DNA of 64,000 nucleotides, from the NCBI RefSeq assembly GCF_900111125.1, contig NZ_FOGE01000023.1, positions 1 through 64,000 of the forward strand. Direction: 5' to 3'. This document shows positions 15,678 through 24,725 of this stretch, in pieces (position 1 is the stretch's first letter; each line of letters starts with the position of its first letter). The notes below the pieces were generated by a model that searched no databases, was not told the DNA's origin, and saw only the letters and a list, made by a program, of their open reading frames with translations. The translations under genes and the position numbers were made by a program. Origin of the DNA: Sphingobium sp. YR768 (GTDB lineage Bacteria > Pseudomonadota > Alphaproteobacteria > Sphingomonadales > Sphingomonadaceae).

Positions 15678-17669
15678 ATGAAACTGAGCTGGTGCATGGC
15701 ATTGGCGGCTATGGCGCCGACAATGGCCCTCGCGCAGGAGGGGCCAGTGACGGTCCATGTGTCGCCCGCGGGCGATGACAAGGCGCCCGGCACGAAGGCC
15801 CGGCCCGTGCGGTCACTCACCCGCGCGCAGGCGCTGGTGCGGCAGAATAATGCGAAGCGCGACGTCGCCGTCATTCTGGCCGACGGCACCTACAGCCTCG
15901 ACGCCCCTCTCCTCTTCCGCCGTGCCGACGGCGGCCTCAACGGCCATGCTGTCACTTGGCGCGCGGCGGAGGGCGCCCATCCGGTCCTGTCCGGCGGACT
16001 GGTGGTGAGCGGCTTCAAACCCTATGATGCCGACCGTCGCCTCTATGTCGCGGACGTGCCCAAAGGGATCGATGCGCGCCAGCTCTGGGTCGATGATGCA
16101 TTGGCGGAGCGGCCATGGATCGAGATCCGCGCTGCGGACGTCGCCTTCAACGCCGCCGGCTTCGACATCAGTAATCCCGACCTGCAATGGCTGTCCACAC
16201 TCCAGCATCCCGAACGGCTGGAATTGCAGGCGACCGGCTTCTTCACCGACCGCGTTTCCCCGGTAAAGGCGATCGCCGGCAATCGCGTCACCATGACGCA
16301 ACCGGCATGGGACAATAATAGCTGGGGCTATGACACGATCACCAAACCCATCTTTCCGGACGACAGCCGGCTGTTTCTGGTCAATGCGCTGGAATTTATC
16401 GGCAAGACCAACGAATGGCATGGCAAGCCCTATCAGTGGGTGATCGATCCGAAGGCGGGCAAGCTCTATCTGCGCATGGGTCTGGACGAGGATATCGCGC
16501 AGCGCCGCGTCGTCCTGCCGCGCCTCGAAACATTGGTGTCGATCAGCGGCACGCCTGACGCCCCGGTCGAACGGCTGCGGTTCGAAGGGCTGCGCTTCTC
16601 CCACAGCAGCTGGCTCGGCCCATCGCGTCCCACCGGCTATGCCAATCAGCAGAGCGGTTCCTTCCTGTTCGAAACCTCACCCATCCGCCCGGCCGATGCG
16701 TGGACAACATGCGGCTGGGGCTGCGTCGAATTTGAATCGATGCGCCAGAAATGGAATCAGATGCCCGCCGCTGTGCAGCTTTCCGCCGCGCGCGATATCG
16801 TCTTCGAAAAGAATCAATTCTCGCAACTGGGACAGATCGGCCTTGGCATCGGCAATGACGCCAATGCCAATCTGTCGGGCGTGGGCCTCGCCACCAGCAA
16901 TATCCGCGTTGCGCGCAACCGCTTTTCGGTCCTGTCGGGCAGCGCGATCATGGCGGGCGGCATCCGGGTGGAGGCGCATCATCCTGACAATGCGGCACTC
17001 ATCAATCGCGACATTGCGATCGAGGACAATATCGTCGCCACCGTATCGCAGGATTATAAGGATAATGCCGCGATCCTGACCACCTATGTCAGCGGCGCGC
17101 GCATCGTCCATAACGACATCAGTGATGCGCCCTATGACGGGATCGCCGTGGGTTGGGGCTGGGGCTATAATGACGCCGGCGGCAATCCCAATTATGACGA
17201 GAATGCCAAGGGCTATGTCCACAACGTCAAATATACCACGGCCACGACGCTGCGCGACACGCTGGTCGAGGGCAACCGCATCCATGGTGTGAAAAGCTGG
17301 TTCATGGATGGCGGCGCGATCTACAATCTGTCCGCCAATCCGAACGCGATCGTGCGCGGCAACCATATTTTCGACATTGGCGACAAGATCGGCCTCTATC
17401 TGGACGAAGGCTCCAAACATTTTCGCGTGACCGGCAATGTGATCGAGACACGCGGCAAATGGCTGAATATCAACACCGCCGGGAAAATGTATCAGCGTCG
17501 CATCTCGACCGACAATAGCGCGACCGGCAACTGGCACAACTCCGCCACCACCGGCGGCCGCTGGCTGGAGGAGATCGGAAACGTCGCACGCGACAATATG
17601 TTGCTGCCCAATCGCGACTGGCCGGCCGAGGCGCAAAAGGTGATCGATGAAGCGGGGGTGCGGCCATGA
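15678..17669 (+). CDS. Exported right-handed beta-helix glycosidase, GH141-like
   Basis: A 663-residue exported protein. The signal peptide is MKLSWCMALAAMAPTMALA, cleaved before QEG. AAGGAG at 15665-15670 fixes the ATG at 15678; a longer frame from 15615 lacks such a site. The start (VTVHVSPAGDDKAPGTKARP) and the ladder of short beta-helix turns (IVFEKNQFSQLGQIGLGIG, IRVARNRFSVLSG, TLVEGNRIHG, AIVRGNHIFDIG) are typical of parallel beta-helix carbohydrate enzymes. The overall plan resembles GH141, a family with alpha-L-fucosidases from rhamnogalacturonan-II degradation. It overlaps the GH78 gene by 4 bases, and fucose-pathway genes lie upstream, which supports that reading. Another beta-helix glycosidase or lyase family is possible. 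Confidence 0.7.
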   Translation: MKLSWCMALAAMAPTMALAQEGPVTVHVSPAGDDKAPGTKARPVRSLTRAQALVRQNNAKRDVAVILADGTYSLDAPLLFRRADGGLNGHAVTWRAAEGAHPVLSGGLVVSGFKPYDADRRLYVADVPKGIDARQLWVDDALAERPWIEIRAADVAFNAAGFDISNPDLQWLSTLQHPERLELQATGFFTDRVSPVKAIAGNRVTMTQPAWDNNSWGYDTITKPIFPDDSRLFLVNALEFIGKTNEWHGKPYQWVIDPKAGKLYLRMGLDEDIAQRRVVLPRLETLVSISGTPDAPVERLRFEGLRFSHSSWLGPSRPTGYANQQSGSFLFETSPIRPADAWTTCGWGCVEFESMRQKWNQMPAAVQLSAARDIVFEKNQFSQLGQIGLGIGNDANANLSGVGLATSNIRVARNRFSVLSGSAIMAGGIRVEAHHPDNAALINRDIAIEDNIVATVSQDYKDNAAILTTYVSGARIVHNDISDAPYDGIAVGWGWGYNDAGGNPNYDENAKGYVHNVKYTTATTLRDTLVEGNRIHGVKSWFMDGGAIYNLSANPNAIVRGNHIFDIGDKIGLYLDEGSKHFRVTGNVIETRGKWLNINTAGKMYQRRISTDNSATGNWHNSATTGGRWLEEIGNVARDNMLLPNRDWPAEAQKVIDEAGVRP

Positions 17670-20600
17670 GCTCGATCAAACGCCGCACGCTGCTCAAGGG
17701 CGCAGGCGCGCTCGCCGGCCTGCCCGCCTTTGCCGCAAAGGCGCAGGAGGGCGGCGACCTGCGCATCACCGATCTGCGCGCAGAAGGTCTGGTCGATCCG
17801 ATCGGCCTCGATCAGCAGGATATACGCCTGTCCTGGCGGCTGGAGAGCCGCGACCGCGCCGTTCGCCAGACCCGTTGCGAAGTGCAGGCTGCGAGCAGCC
17901 GCGCGCTGCTGGAGGCGGGCACGCCCGACCTGTGGCATGCGGGCGAAGTGCTGACCGACAAGAGCATGGACATGGGCTGGCTCGGCGCGCCGCTTCAATC
18001 GCGCCAGCGTGTCTGGTGGCGCGTGCTGGTGCGTGACGATCGCGGCGTGCGCGCGACCAGTCCGATCGCCAGTTTCGAGATGGGTTTGCTCGACCCCGCT
18101 GACTGGCAGGCGCAATGGATCGAGGCGCAGACTGATCTGGAGCGCGCCGACCGCGCAGCCGGGTTGCACTGGATGCGCGGGGACCGGCCCGCCGACAAAT
18201 CCCCGCGCCAGTTCCGCCTGTCCTTCGATCTGGAGAAGGCGGGTGACGTCACGCTCTTTTCCATCGGCAATTTCCGGGCGCCGCGTGTCTGGCTCGACGG
18301 CGAACCCGTCGCCCTCCCTGCCCCCGGCCCGCACCGCTTCGGCGCGGAGCCGATCGCGCAGACGCAACACAGTCTGTCCGCCGGCCGCCATGTCGTGGCG
18401 ATCGAGGTCACTGACCCAGCCGGATTCGACGAACCGCGCATGCACGAAATCGCTGCCGCGCTGATGATCCGCGCGGGCGACCGCCGCATCACCAGCGAAG
18501 GGATGCGGACGGCAACGCACCCGCCTGAAGGCTGGCAGGCAGTCGCCTTCAACGACGCGGCATGGGCGAAGGCAGAGCGCTCCGCCAGCCAGCCGCAAGC
18601 ATGGCCGCGCGCAGGCGCCTATATGCTGCGCCGCGACTTCAGCCTGAAGCGCCCCGTCCGTCAGGCGCGGCTGCGCATGACCGCGCTGGGCGCCTATATC
18701 GCGCAGATCAACGGCCAGCGCGTCGGCGACACACAGCTTGCCCCCGAAAGCAGCGACTTCCGTCAGACGGCGCTGCTGCGCACCTACGACGTTACCGCCC
18801 TGCTCCGCCCCGGCGCGAATGCGATCGGTGCGCTGCTGGGCGAAGGCTGGTATGGCAGCTATCACGCCCCCGCCGGCCGCTATGCCTTTGGCCCGCCGCC
18901 GCTGCGCCTGTTCGCGCAACTGGAGGTCGAACATGACGACGGTAGCCTGTCGATCGTCGCCACGGACGACAAATGGCAACTCCAGACCGACACGCCGATC
19001 ACCCAGGCGGAAATCTATTATGGCGAGGATTATGACGCGCGGCGCGAACAGCCCGGCTGGTCCAGCCCCGACTTCCGCGCGACGGGATGGACGCCCGCAC
19101 GCATCGGCCGGACGCCGCCCTGCCGCCTGCGCGCCCATGTCGCCCCGCCGATCCGCGCGATCGAGCGACGTCAGGCGGTCAGCATCCGCAGCTTCGACGG
19201 CGATCGCCACGTCATCGATTTCGGCCAGAATTTCGCAGGCTGGGCGGAACTGAAGGCCAAGGGCGCGGCGGGCCAGACCGTGTCGCTGCGCTTCGCCGAA
19301 ATCCTGCATCCCGACGGCACCATCGACGCTGCCAACCTGCGCGCCGCCCGCGCATCATGCCTCTACACCTTCCGGGGCGATCCGGCAGGCGAAAGCTATC
19401 AACCGCATTTCACCTATTTCGGCTTCCGCTATGTCGAAGTGAGCGGCCTTGGCCGCGCGCCGACCACCGACGAAGTCACCGGCATCGTCCTGTCGAGCGC
19501 TCTGCCCGAAAGTGGCAAGCCGCTGGTCGAAAACCGCATCATCCAGGGCCTGTGGCAGAATAGCCGCTGGAGCCAGCGCTCCAACTTCTTTGGCGTGCCG
19601 ACCGACTGCCCACAGCGCGACGAGCGGCTGGGCTGGACCGGCGATGCGCAGGTCTTCTGGGACGCCGCCGCCTTCACCATGGATGTCGGACCCTTCACCC
19701 ATCGCTTCATGGGCGACCTGCGTGACGCGCAGGGGCCGCGCGGCGAGTTCCCCGATTATGCGCCGACCGGCTGGCGCGACCTGTCGCTGGGCGCCTCGCC
19801 GGGCTGGGCGGACGCGGGCATCATCCTGCCCTGGACGGTGTGGCAGCGCTATGGCGACACCGCGATCGTGGACCGCAACTGGGCGTCGATGACGCGCTAT
19901 ATGCGCTTCCTGTACGAGAACAACCCCGACCATATCTGGCGCAATCTGCGCGGCTATGACTATGGCGACTGGGTCGCACTCGACGCCAAGAAACCGAGTG
20001 ACGAGACGACCCCCAAGGATCTGATCGCCACGGCCATGTGGAAATATGCGGCCGACGCGATGGCCGACATGGCGTTCGGATCGAAGCGCCAACCGGAAGG
20101 CGAGCGCTACCGCCAATTGTCGCGCGACCTCGCCACAGCCTTCGCCAAAGCCTTCGTGCGGGCGGATGGCAGCGTCGGCAACGGATCGCATTGCGGCTAC
20201 ATCCTCGCCCTGCGCTTCGGCCTCATCCCCGAACCGCTCCGCGCAACGGCGACGGCCAAACTAGCCGCCGACATCCGCAGACGCGGCACGCTCATCTCCA
20301 CCGGCTTTCTCGGCACGCCCTACAGCCTCGACGCGCTGGCGGATCAGGGGCAGGAGGCGCTGGTCTACGACCTGCTGTTGCGCACCGCCTTCCCCTCCTG
20401 GGGCTATATGATCGCCAAAGGCGCGACAACGATCTGGGAACGGTGGAATGCCGACATGGTCGATTCCGCGATGAACAGCTATAATCATTATGCGCTCGGC
20501 GCGGTGGCGGGCTTCATCTTCCGCCGTGTCGCCGGGATCGACCCGACCTCGGCCGGCTTCCTGACATGGCGCTTCAACCCGGTGCTGGACACACGGCTGG

Positions 20601-20863
20601 AGCGCGGCGGCGCCAGCTATGACAGCGTGCTGGGACCGATCCGCACCGACTGGCGCAACCGGACCGATGGCTTTGCGGCACAGATCAGCGTACCGGCCAA
20701 CAGCCGCGCCGAAATATGGCTACCCGCCGCCTCCGTCGATGCCATCCGTGAGGGCGGCCGAACGATCGACGCCGCGCCCGGCCTTCGCCCGATCGGCCCG
20801 CGCGGCGACCGCTTCATACTGGAAGCCGGATCGGGCGACTACAGCTTCACCGTCGCGCGCTGA
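17666..20863 (+). CDS. Exported alpha-L-rhamnosidase, GH78
   Basis: A 1065-residue inverting glycosidase that removes terminal alpha-L-rhamnose. The N-terminus MSSIKRRTLLKGAGALAGL ends in AFAAKA and looks like a Tat signal (twin Arg followed by LLK). Beta-sandwich domains follow, then the (alpha/alpha)6 catalytic barrel. The hallmark DCPQRDERLGWTGDAQ lies at about residues 646-661 and contains the general-acid Glu; the WERW motif (GATTIWERWNAD) carries the general-base Glu. A C-terminal beta-domain ends the protein. It is translationally coupled (ATGA) to the GH141-like gene. A strong terminator follows directly. Confidence 0.93.
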   Translation: MSSIKRRTLLKGAGALAGLPAFAAKAQEGGDLRITDLRAEGLVDPIGLDQQDIRLSWRLESRDRAVRQTRCEVQAASSRALLEAGTPDLWHAGEVLTDKSMDMGWLGAPLQSRQRVWWRVLVRDDRGVRATSPIASFEMGLLDPADWQAQWIEAQTDLERADRAAGLHWMRGDRPADKSPRQFRLSFDLEKAGDVTLFSIGNFRAPRVWLDGEPVALPAPGPHRFGAEPIAQTQHSLSAGRHVVAIEVTDPAGFDEPRMHEIAAALMIRAGDRRITSEGMRTATHPPEGWQAVAFNDAAWAKAERSASQPQAWPRAGAYMLRRDFSLKRPVRQARLRMTALGAYIAQINGQRVGDTQLAPESSDFRQTALLRTYDVTALLRPGANAIGALLGEGWYGSYHAPAGRYAFGPPPLRLFAQLEVEHDDGSLSIVATDDKWQLQTDTPITQAEIYYGEDYDARREQPGWSSPDFRATGWTPARIGRTPPCRLRAHVAPPIRAIERRQAVSIRSFDGDRHVIDFGQNFAGWAELKAKGAAGQTVSLRFAEILHPDGTIDAANLRAARASCLYTFRGDPAGESYQPHFTYFGFRYVEVSGLGRAPTTDEVTGIVLSSALPESGKPLVENRIIQGLWQNSRWSQRSNFFGVPTDCPQRDERLGWTGDAQVFWDAAAFTMDVGPFTHRFMGDLRDAQGPRGEFPDYAPTGWRDLSLGASPGWADAGIILPWTVWQRYGDTAIVDRNWASMTRYMRFLYENNPDHIWRNLRGYDYGDWVALDAKKPSDETTPKDLIATAMWKYAADAMADMAFGSKRQPEGERYRQLSRDLATAFAKAFVRADGSVGNGSHCGYILALRFGLIPEPLRATATAKLAADIRRRGTLISTGFLGTPYSLDALADQGQEALVYDLLLRTAFPSWGYMIAKGATTIWERWNADMVDSAMNSYNHYALGAVAGFIFRRVAGIDPTSAGFLTWRFNPVLDTRLERGGASYDSVLGPIRTDWRNRTDGFAAQISVPANSRAEIWLPAASVDAIREGGRTIDAAPGLRPIGPRGDRFILEAGSGDYSFTVAR

Positions 20864-20882
20864 AAACCCTATCCCCCCCGCT

Positions 20883-20915
20883 GGCCGCCCGATCCCTTCG
20901 GGCGGCCTTTTTTTT
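20883..20915 (+). terminator. Rho-independent terminator after the GH78 gene
   Basis: GGCCGCCCGA pairs perfectly with TCGGGCGGCC around the loop TCCCT, followed by eight T. It lies 20 bases after the GH78 stop and one base before the stop of the convergent GH2 gene. Confidence 0.93.
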
Positions 20916-20916
20916 G

Positions 20917-22980
20917 TCAGGGCCGCGTCGCCCAGGTCCAGCGCACCACATCGGTCAACGCCTTGCCGTCCGCCTGCGCCCTTGCCTCGACCCGATTGTC
21001 GCCCTTGGCCAGATCGATATCCCAGGCTGCGATATGATCCTCCACCGGCACGCGAGTCCACGCCCCGTCATTAAGGCGCAATTCGACCGTCGGCTGATTG
21101 CTAAAGACCTGCACCTTCACCCGCTGCGTCCGCTTCATCACATCGCGGCGACTGGCGATATGCAGCATCGGCACGTCCGACCAATTGGCCTGATACCAAT
21201 AATAGGCATCCTTGCGGACCTTGCGATCCTCCGTCACCAACCCCTTGTCGTTGATCGCAGGCCGATCCCCCTCATTCCGCTTGAAGGACGGGAAGTCGAT
21301 CCCGACCCAGACGAAGGTCGACCAGAGGAAGGGCCGCTGCTTCATCTCGCGCCAATGCTTGATGTGGAAATCGGTCTGATATTGTTCGGGATGCCAGTAA
21401 CCGTTGGATTCCGGCCGCTTCATCACCGGGTCTTCCTGATGCAGGATGCTCGCGCCCGCGCCATATTCGCTGACCCCGATCGGGCGACCGGGCAGCTTGG
21501 CATGCAGTTCGTCGGCCCATGGCCCGATATCTTCCGACTTGGTCCAGTACCAGCCGAAATAGCGGTTATAGGACACGGTATCGCTATGCTGGGCGATCGG
21601 ATCGCTATCCTCCAGACAGCAATGGGCATAGGTGGTCGGCCGGGTCGGATCGAGCGCCTTGGCGGTCGCCTGCAACTCGGCAAGAATGCGGTTGGAGGCT
21701 GCGTCCGACTTGCGGATTTCATTGCCGATGCCCCACAGCGCGACCGAGGGATGATTGCCCGTCTGCCCGATCAGTTCGCGCATCTGATCGACCAGATTGT
21801 CGCGAAACGCATCCGACGGATCATGATCATCGATCAACGGCACTTCAGTCAGCAGCAGCAGGCCCAGTTCGTCCGCCCGTTCATAGACGCGCTGGGGATG
21901 CTGCATATGGGCAAGGCGGATCGCGGTCGCGCCCATATCGGCGAAAATGCCCAGATCCTCGTCAATCTCCGCAGCGGTGACGATCGGCCCGCGCCCGAAG
22001 CGGGTGGGATGCTGGAGATTGACGCCCCGCATCGGATAGGGTGCGCCGTTCAGCAGCACGGTGCCGTCCGGCTTCACCGAGATGGTGCGCACGCCCAGCG
22101 GCACGGTCTGGCTGTCGATGATGCGGCCACCCTCAACCAATTCGGTTACGACATGATAGAGATAGGGCGACTTGCGCCCCGCCCAGAGTTGCGGGGTGGA
22201 CAGGGCGATGCTGCGCGTCACCGCCTCGCGCGCGCCGGGCGCGAGCGTGACCGGCGAAACGGCGCGCGCCACGATTTTCCCACGCGCATCCACAATCCGG
22301 CTGCTTAGGGTGAAGCGGGCCGCCCCGGCACGATCATTCCGCAATGCCACGGCAACATCAATGGTCGCGCGGCGCGGCTCCAGCGCGCTGGTGCGGACCT
22401 GCACCCCTGGCCCGGCATGATCGAGCCGGTCGATCGCCACCGCATCGCTCTCGATCAGCGACACGCTGCGATAGAGGCCGCCAAAAATATTGAAGTCGCC
22501 ATTCAGCGGCGCGATATGCGTGTCGCGGCTATTGTCGACGCGCACCGCCAGCAGATTACGCCCCGGCTTCAACGCATCGGTCGCATCTACACGGAATGCG
22601 CCATAGCCGCCCTGATGCGTGCCCAGCTTTCGCCCATTCAGCCAGATGTCGGCCTTCAGCGTCGCGCCGCCGAAATGCAGCAGATATCGCTTGCCCGGCT
22701 GTGGCCTGTGTTCGATTTCCAGCCGATACCAGGCCGGGCCGCGATAATAGACGCCCTCCGGCTCGCCCCGCGCCTTGGCGCCGCCGATGCCGCTATCCTC
22801 GGCATTGTATGTATGCGGGACGCTGACCGGTGCCCATCCGCCATCGTCGAAGCCGGGCACTTCCGCTCCGGCGGCATCCGCTTTGATAAAGCGCCAGCCA
22901 CTGGCGAGCGGCGTTTCGGTAGCAGCCTGAGCAACGCCGGGCACCAGCAGGGCAAGCGCGAAACCATAACGCATCGTCAT
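20917..22980 (-). CDS. Exported glycoside hydrolase family 2 (beta-galactosidase-like)
   Basis: A 687-residue retaining glycosidase. The signal peptide is MTMRYGFALALLVPGVAQA, cleaved before ATE. The GH2 jelly-roll domain (WYRLEIEH, DIWLNGRKLGTHQGGYGAF) is followed by an Ig-like domain. The TIM barrel has acid/base Glu in LWGIGNEI (about residue 415) and nucleophile Glu in GVSEYGAG (about residue 503). It lacks the large C-terminal domain of LacZ, like many plant-polysaccharide GH2 enzymes. It starts 4 bases after the GH28 stop, forming a GH28-GH2 operon. The sugar it removes (galactose, arabinose or glucuronate) cannot be decided here. Confidence 0.9.
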   Translation of the reverse strand: MTMRYGFALALLVPGVAQAATETPLASGWRFIKADAAGAEVPGFDDGGWAPVSVPHTYNAEDSGIGGAKARGEPEGVYYRGPAWYRLEIEHRPQPGKRYLLHFGGATLKADIWLNGRKLGTHQGGYGAFRVDATDALKPGRNLLAVRVDNSRDTHIAPLNGDFNIFGGLYRSVSLIESDAVAIDRLDHAGPGVQVRTSALEPRRATIDVAVALRNDRAGAARFTLSSRIVDARGKIVARAVSPVTLAPGAREAVTRSIALSTPQLWAGRKSPYLYHVVTELVEGGRIIDSQTVPLGVRTISVKPDGTVLLNGAPYPMRGVNLQHPTRFGRGPIVTAAEIDEDLGIFADMGATAIRLAHMQHPQRVYERADELGLLLLTEVPLIDDHDPSDAFRDNLVDQMRELIGQTGNHPSVALWGIGNEIRKSDAASNRILAELQATAKALDPTRPTTYAHCCLEDSDPIAQHSDTVSYNRYFGWYWTKSEDIGPWADELHAKLPGRPIGVSEYGAGASILHQEDPVMKRPESNGYWHPEQYQTDFHIKHWREMKQRPFLWSTFVWVGIDFPSFKRNEGDRPAINDKGLVTEDRKVRKDAYYWYQANWSDVPMLHIASRRDVMKRTQRVKVQVFSNQPTVELRLNDGAWTRVPVEDHIAAWDIDLAKGDNRVEARAQADGKALTDVVRWTWATRP

Positions 22981-22984
22981 TCCT

Positions 22985-24610
22985 TCAACTCAAAGTCTGG
23001 ATATCGCCGATCTGGATGCCACTGCTCGCGGTCGACCGGATCGCATTGTCGCGGGGCTGGCGCGAACGCAGGCCATCCACCATCGCTCCCTGCACATCCG
23101 CGAACAGGATGGCAGGGCGCGCATCGGCCGCCTCGACATCGAAACTGATGTCGCGCAGGCTTATATTGCGAGCATGGCGCACATAGAGGCCATGGGCCGG
23201 GAAGGCGCCCATGAAGCTAGGCTCCAGGCTGGACGCAGGCCGTTCCGGGATCGCGCGGCGCGCGTCCGCCTCGCTCCCGCCGCCGGCCGAGCGGACATGG
23301 ACGTTGGAGAAACTCACATCCTCGATCGGCTCGCCCGGATTGCCGATGATGCCACACGCATAGGGGCCGGGCGCACCCGACACATTGATGTCGGAAAAGC
23401 GCACCCGCCGCACCCTGGACGGACCATTGCCACGCGGCGCCCGGTTGCGCGCCGCCAATCGCACGAAGATCGGATGATTGACCGGGTTGCGCAGATTGAT
23501 GTCGCTGAAGGTCACATCCTCCAGCACCCCGCCGTCGATCGCGCCCAGTTGCAGCCCCCGCGTATGCTCACAGGTGCAGCCGGATATCAGGATGTTGCGA
23601 AAGCCCGTCGCGGAATCGGTGCCCAGCTTGATCCGCCCCAGCACACCCACATCATCGACCGATTTATAGGGCGACGGGCGATAGCGTCCGCCTACCACCG
23701 ACCCCAGATCATAGCCGCTGGTCTTGCAACCGATGACGGTCACATCCTCGCAGAAAACCGGCTCCTGCAAGGCGAAGCTGCTCTTCAGGACGATCGCGTC
23801 ATCCTTGGGCGCGTTGACCAGGCAATTGCTGATCCGCACATCGCGACAACAATCGATGTCGATGCCGTCCCTATCGGTATCGACCGTCAGATTGTCGATC
23901 GTCACATTGGTCGATCCGAGCACATAGCAGGCGAAATGCCCGCCTTGCAGGATGGTGAAGTCACGCAGCAGCACATTGCGGCAGCGGCGCAGAGCCACCG
24001 CCTTGTTGCCGCGCCCTTCATAGGCCATCTCGCGCGGGATCGCCCGGCGCGCGGCATCGGCGGACAGGCCCTGCTCCTTGGGTGACTTCCATCCTTCTAT
24101 GCCGTGCCAGCGCGGCGCCGGCCCTTCCCGGTCCAGCCCCAGCCCATGGATCAGCCCGCGCCCGACGATCGCGACGTCGTTGACGCCGTCGCCATAGATC
24201 AGCGCATTGTGGAAATGTGCGACACCGAAGTCGACATATTGTTCGTCATAGACGCCCTCGGGCAAGTCGTAGCGGCCCTTGTGCCGTCGGGGGTCCGCCG
24301 CCTCGATCAGGCTGCCGGGCATCAGCAGCAGGGTGATGTAGCTTTTCAGCCGGATCGAGAAGCAGAGATAATGGCCCGGCGGCACCACCACCGTCCCCCC
24401 GCCCGCCGCGCTTGCCGTCTCGATCGCGCGATTGATCGCGTCGGAATCGATCGCGACGCCATCGCCTTTCGCGCCATGATCGCGGACATTGTAAAAGCCG
24501 CTCAGCGATCCCGTCGCCCGCACCGGCGCGGATGCCATGGCGAAGGCCGCACCCAATCCCAAAGTCATGGCGCGACGGCTGAATGCCGCGCGCTCGATCA
24601 CGCCGCTCAT
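22985..24610 (-). CDS. Exported polygalacturonase-type glycoside hydrolase family 28
   Basis: A 541-residue right-handed beta-helix protein. It has a Tat-like signal (AFSRRAMTLGLGAAFAMASA). The usual GH28 opening FYNVRDHGAKGDGVAIDSDAI is present, as is the GTVVVPPGHY strand. The catalytic Asp cluster is seen as TDRDGIDID followed by APKDDAIVLKS, the counterparts of NTDGxD and DD. It probably hydrolyses alpha-1,4-galacturonosyl or rhamnogalacturonan linkages in pectin. It is the first gene of a two-gene operon with GH2, and a striking palindrome covers its promoter. Confidence 0.88.
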   Translation of the reverse strand: MSGVIERAAFSRRAMTLGLGAAFAMASAPVRATGSLSGFYNVRDHGAKGDGVAIDSDAINRAIETASAAGGGTVVVPPGHYLCFSIRLKSYITLLLMPGSLIEAADPRRHKGRYDLPEGVYDEQYVDFGVAHFHNALIYGDGVNDVAIVGRGLIHGLGLDREGPAPRWHGIEGWKSPKEQGLSADAARRAIPREMAYEGRGNKAVALRRCRNVLLRDFTILQGGHFACYVLGSTNVTIDNLTVDTDRDGIDIDCCRDVRISNCLVNAPKDDAIVLKSSFALQEPVFCEDVTVIGCKTSGYDLGSVVGGRYRPSPYKSVDDVGVLGRIKLGTDSATGFRNILISGCTCEHTRGLQLGAIDGGVLEDVTFSDINLRNPVNHPIFVRLAARNRAPRGNGPSRVRRVRFSDINVSGAPGPYACGIIGNPGEPIEDVSFSNVHVRSAGGGSEADARRAIPERPASSLEPSFMGAFPAHGLYVRHARNISLRDISFDVEAADARPAILFADVQGAMVDGLRSRQPRDNAIRSTASSGIQIGDIQTLS

Positions 24611-24618
24611 GCTGCGAT

Positions 24619-24657
24619 CCCCTCATTATCTTGTATGACGTATTACATAATGAGGGG
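24619..24657. promoter_or_regulatory. Long palindrome and operator site 3 upstream of the GH28 gene
   Basis: CCCCTCATTAT (24619-24629) and ATAATGAGGGG (24647-24657) are a perfect 11-bp inverted repeat. The 17 bases between them hold TTGTATGACGTATTAC, the third copy of the TTGTATGAYRT motif. The dyad begins 9 bases before the GH28 ATG, so its GAGGGG arm is also the ribosome-binding region. It can be an operator, an mRNA hairpin, or both. Confidence 0.6.
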
Positions 24658-24725
24658 AGCAAGCCAAGTCTTTAGGATCGTCTTTTACTGTCTACATCGG
24701 TGATGCCTTTACAGGTCGAACGGCG

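Noticed and set aside
17492..19309. 605-codon minus-strand frame over the GH141-like and GH78 genes
   Set aside because: High-GC antisense open frame without motif; GH78 signatures are complete on the plus strand.
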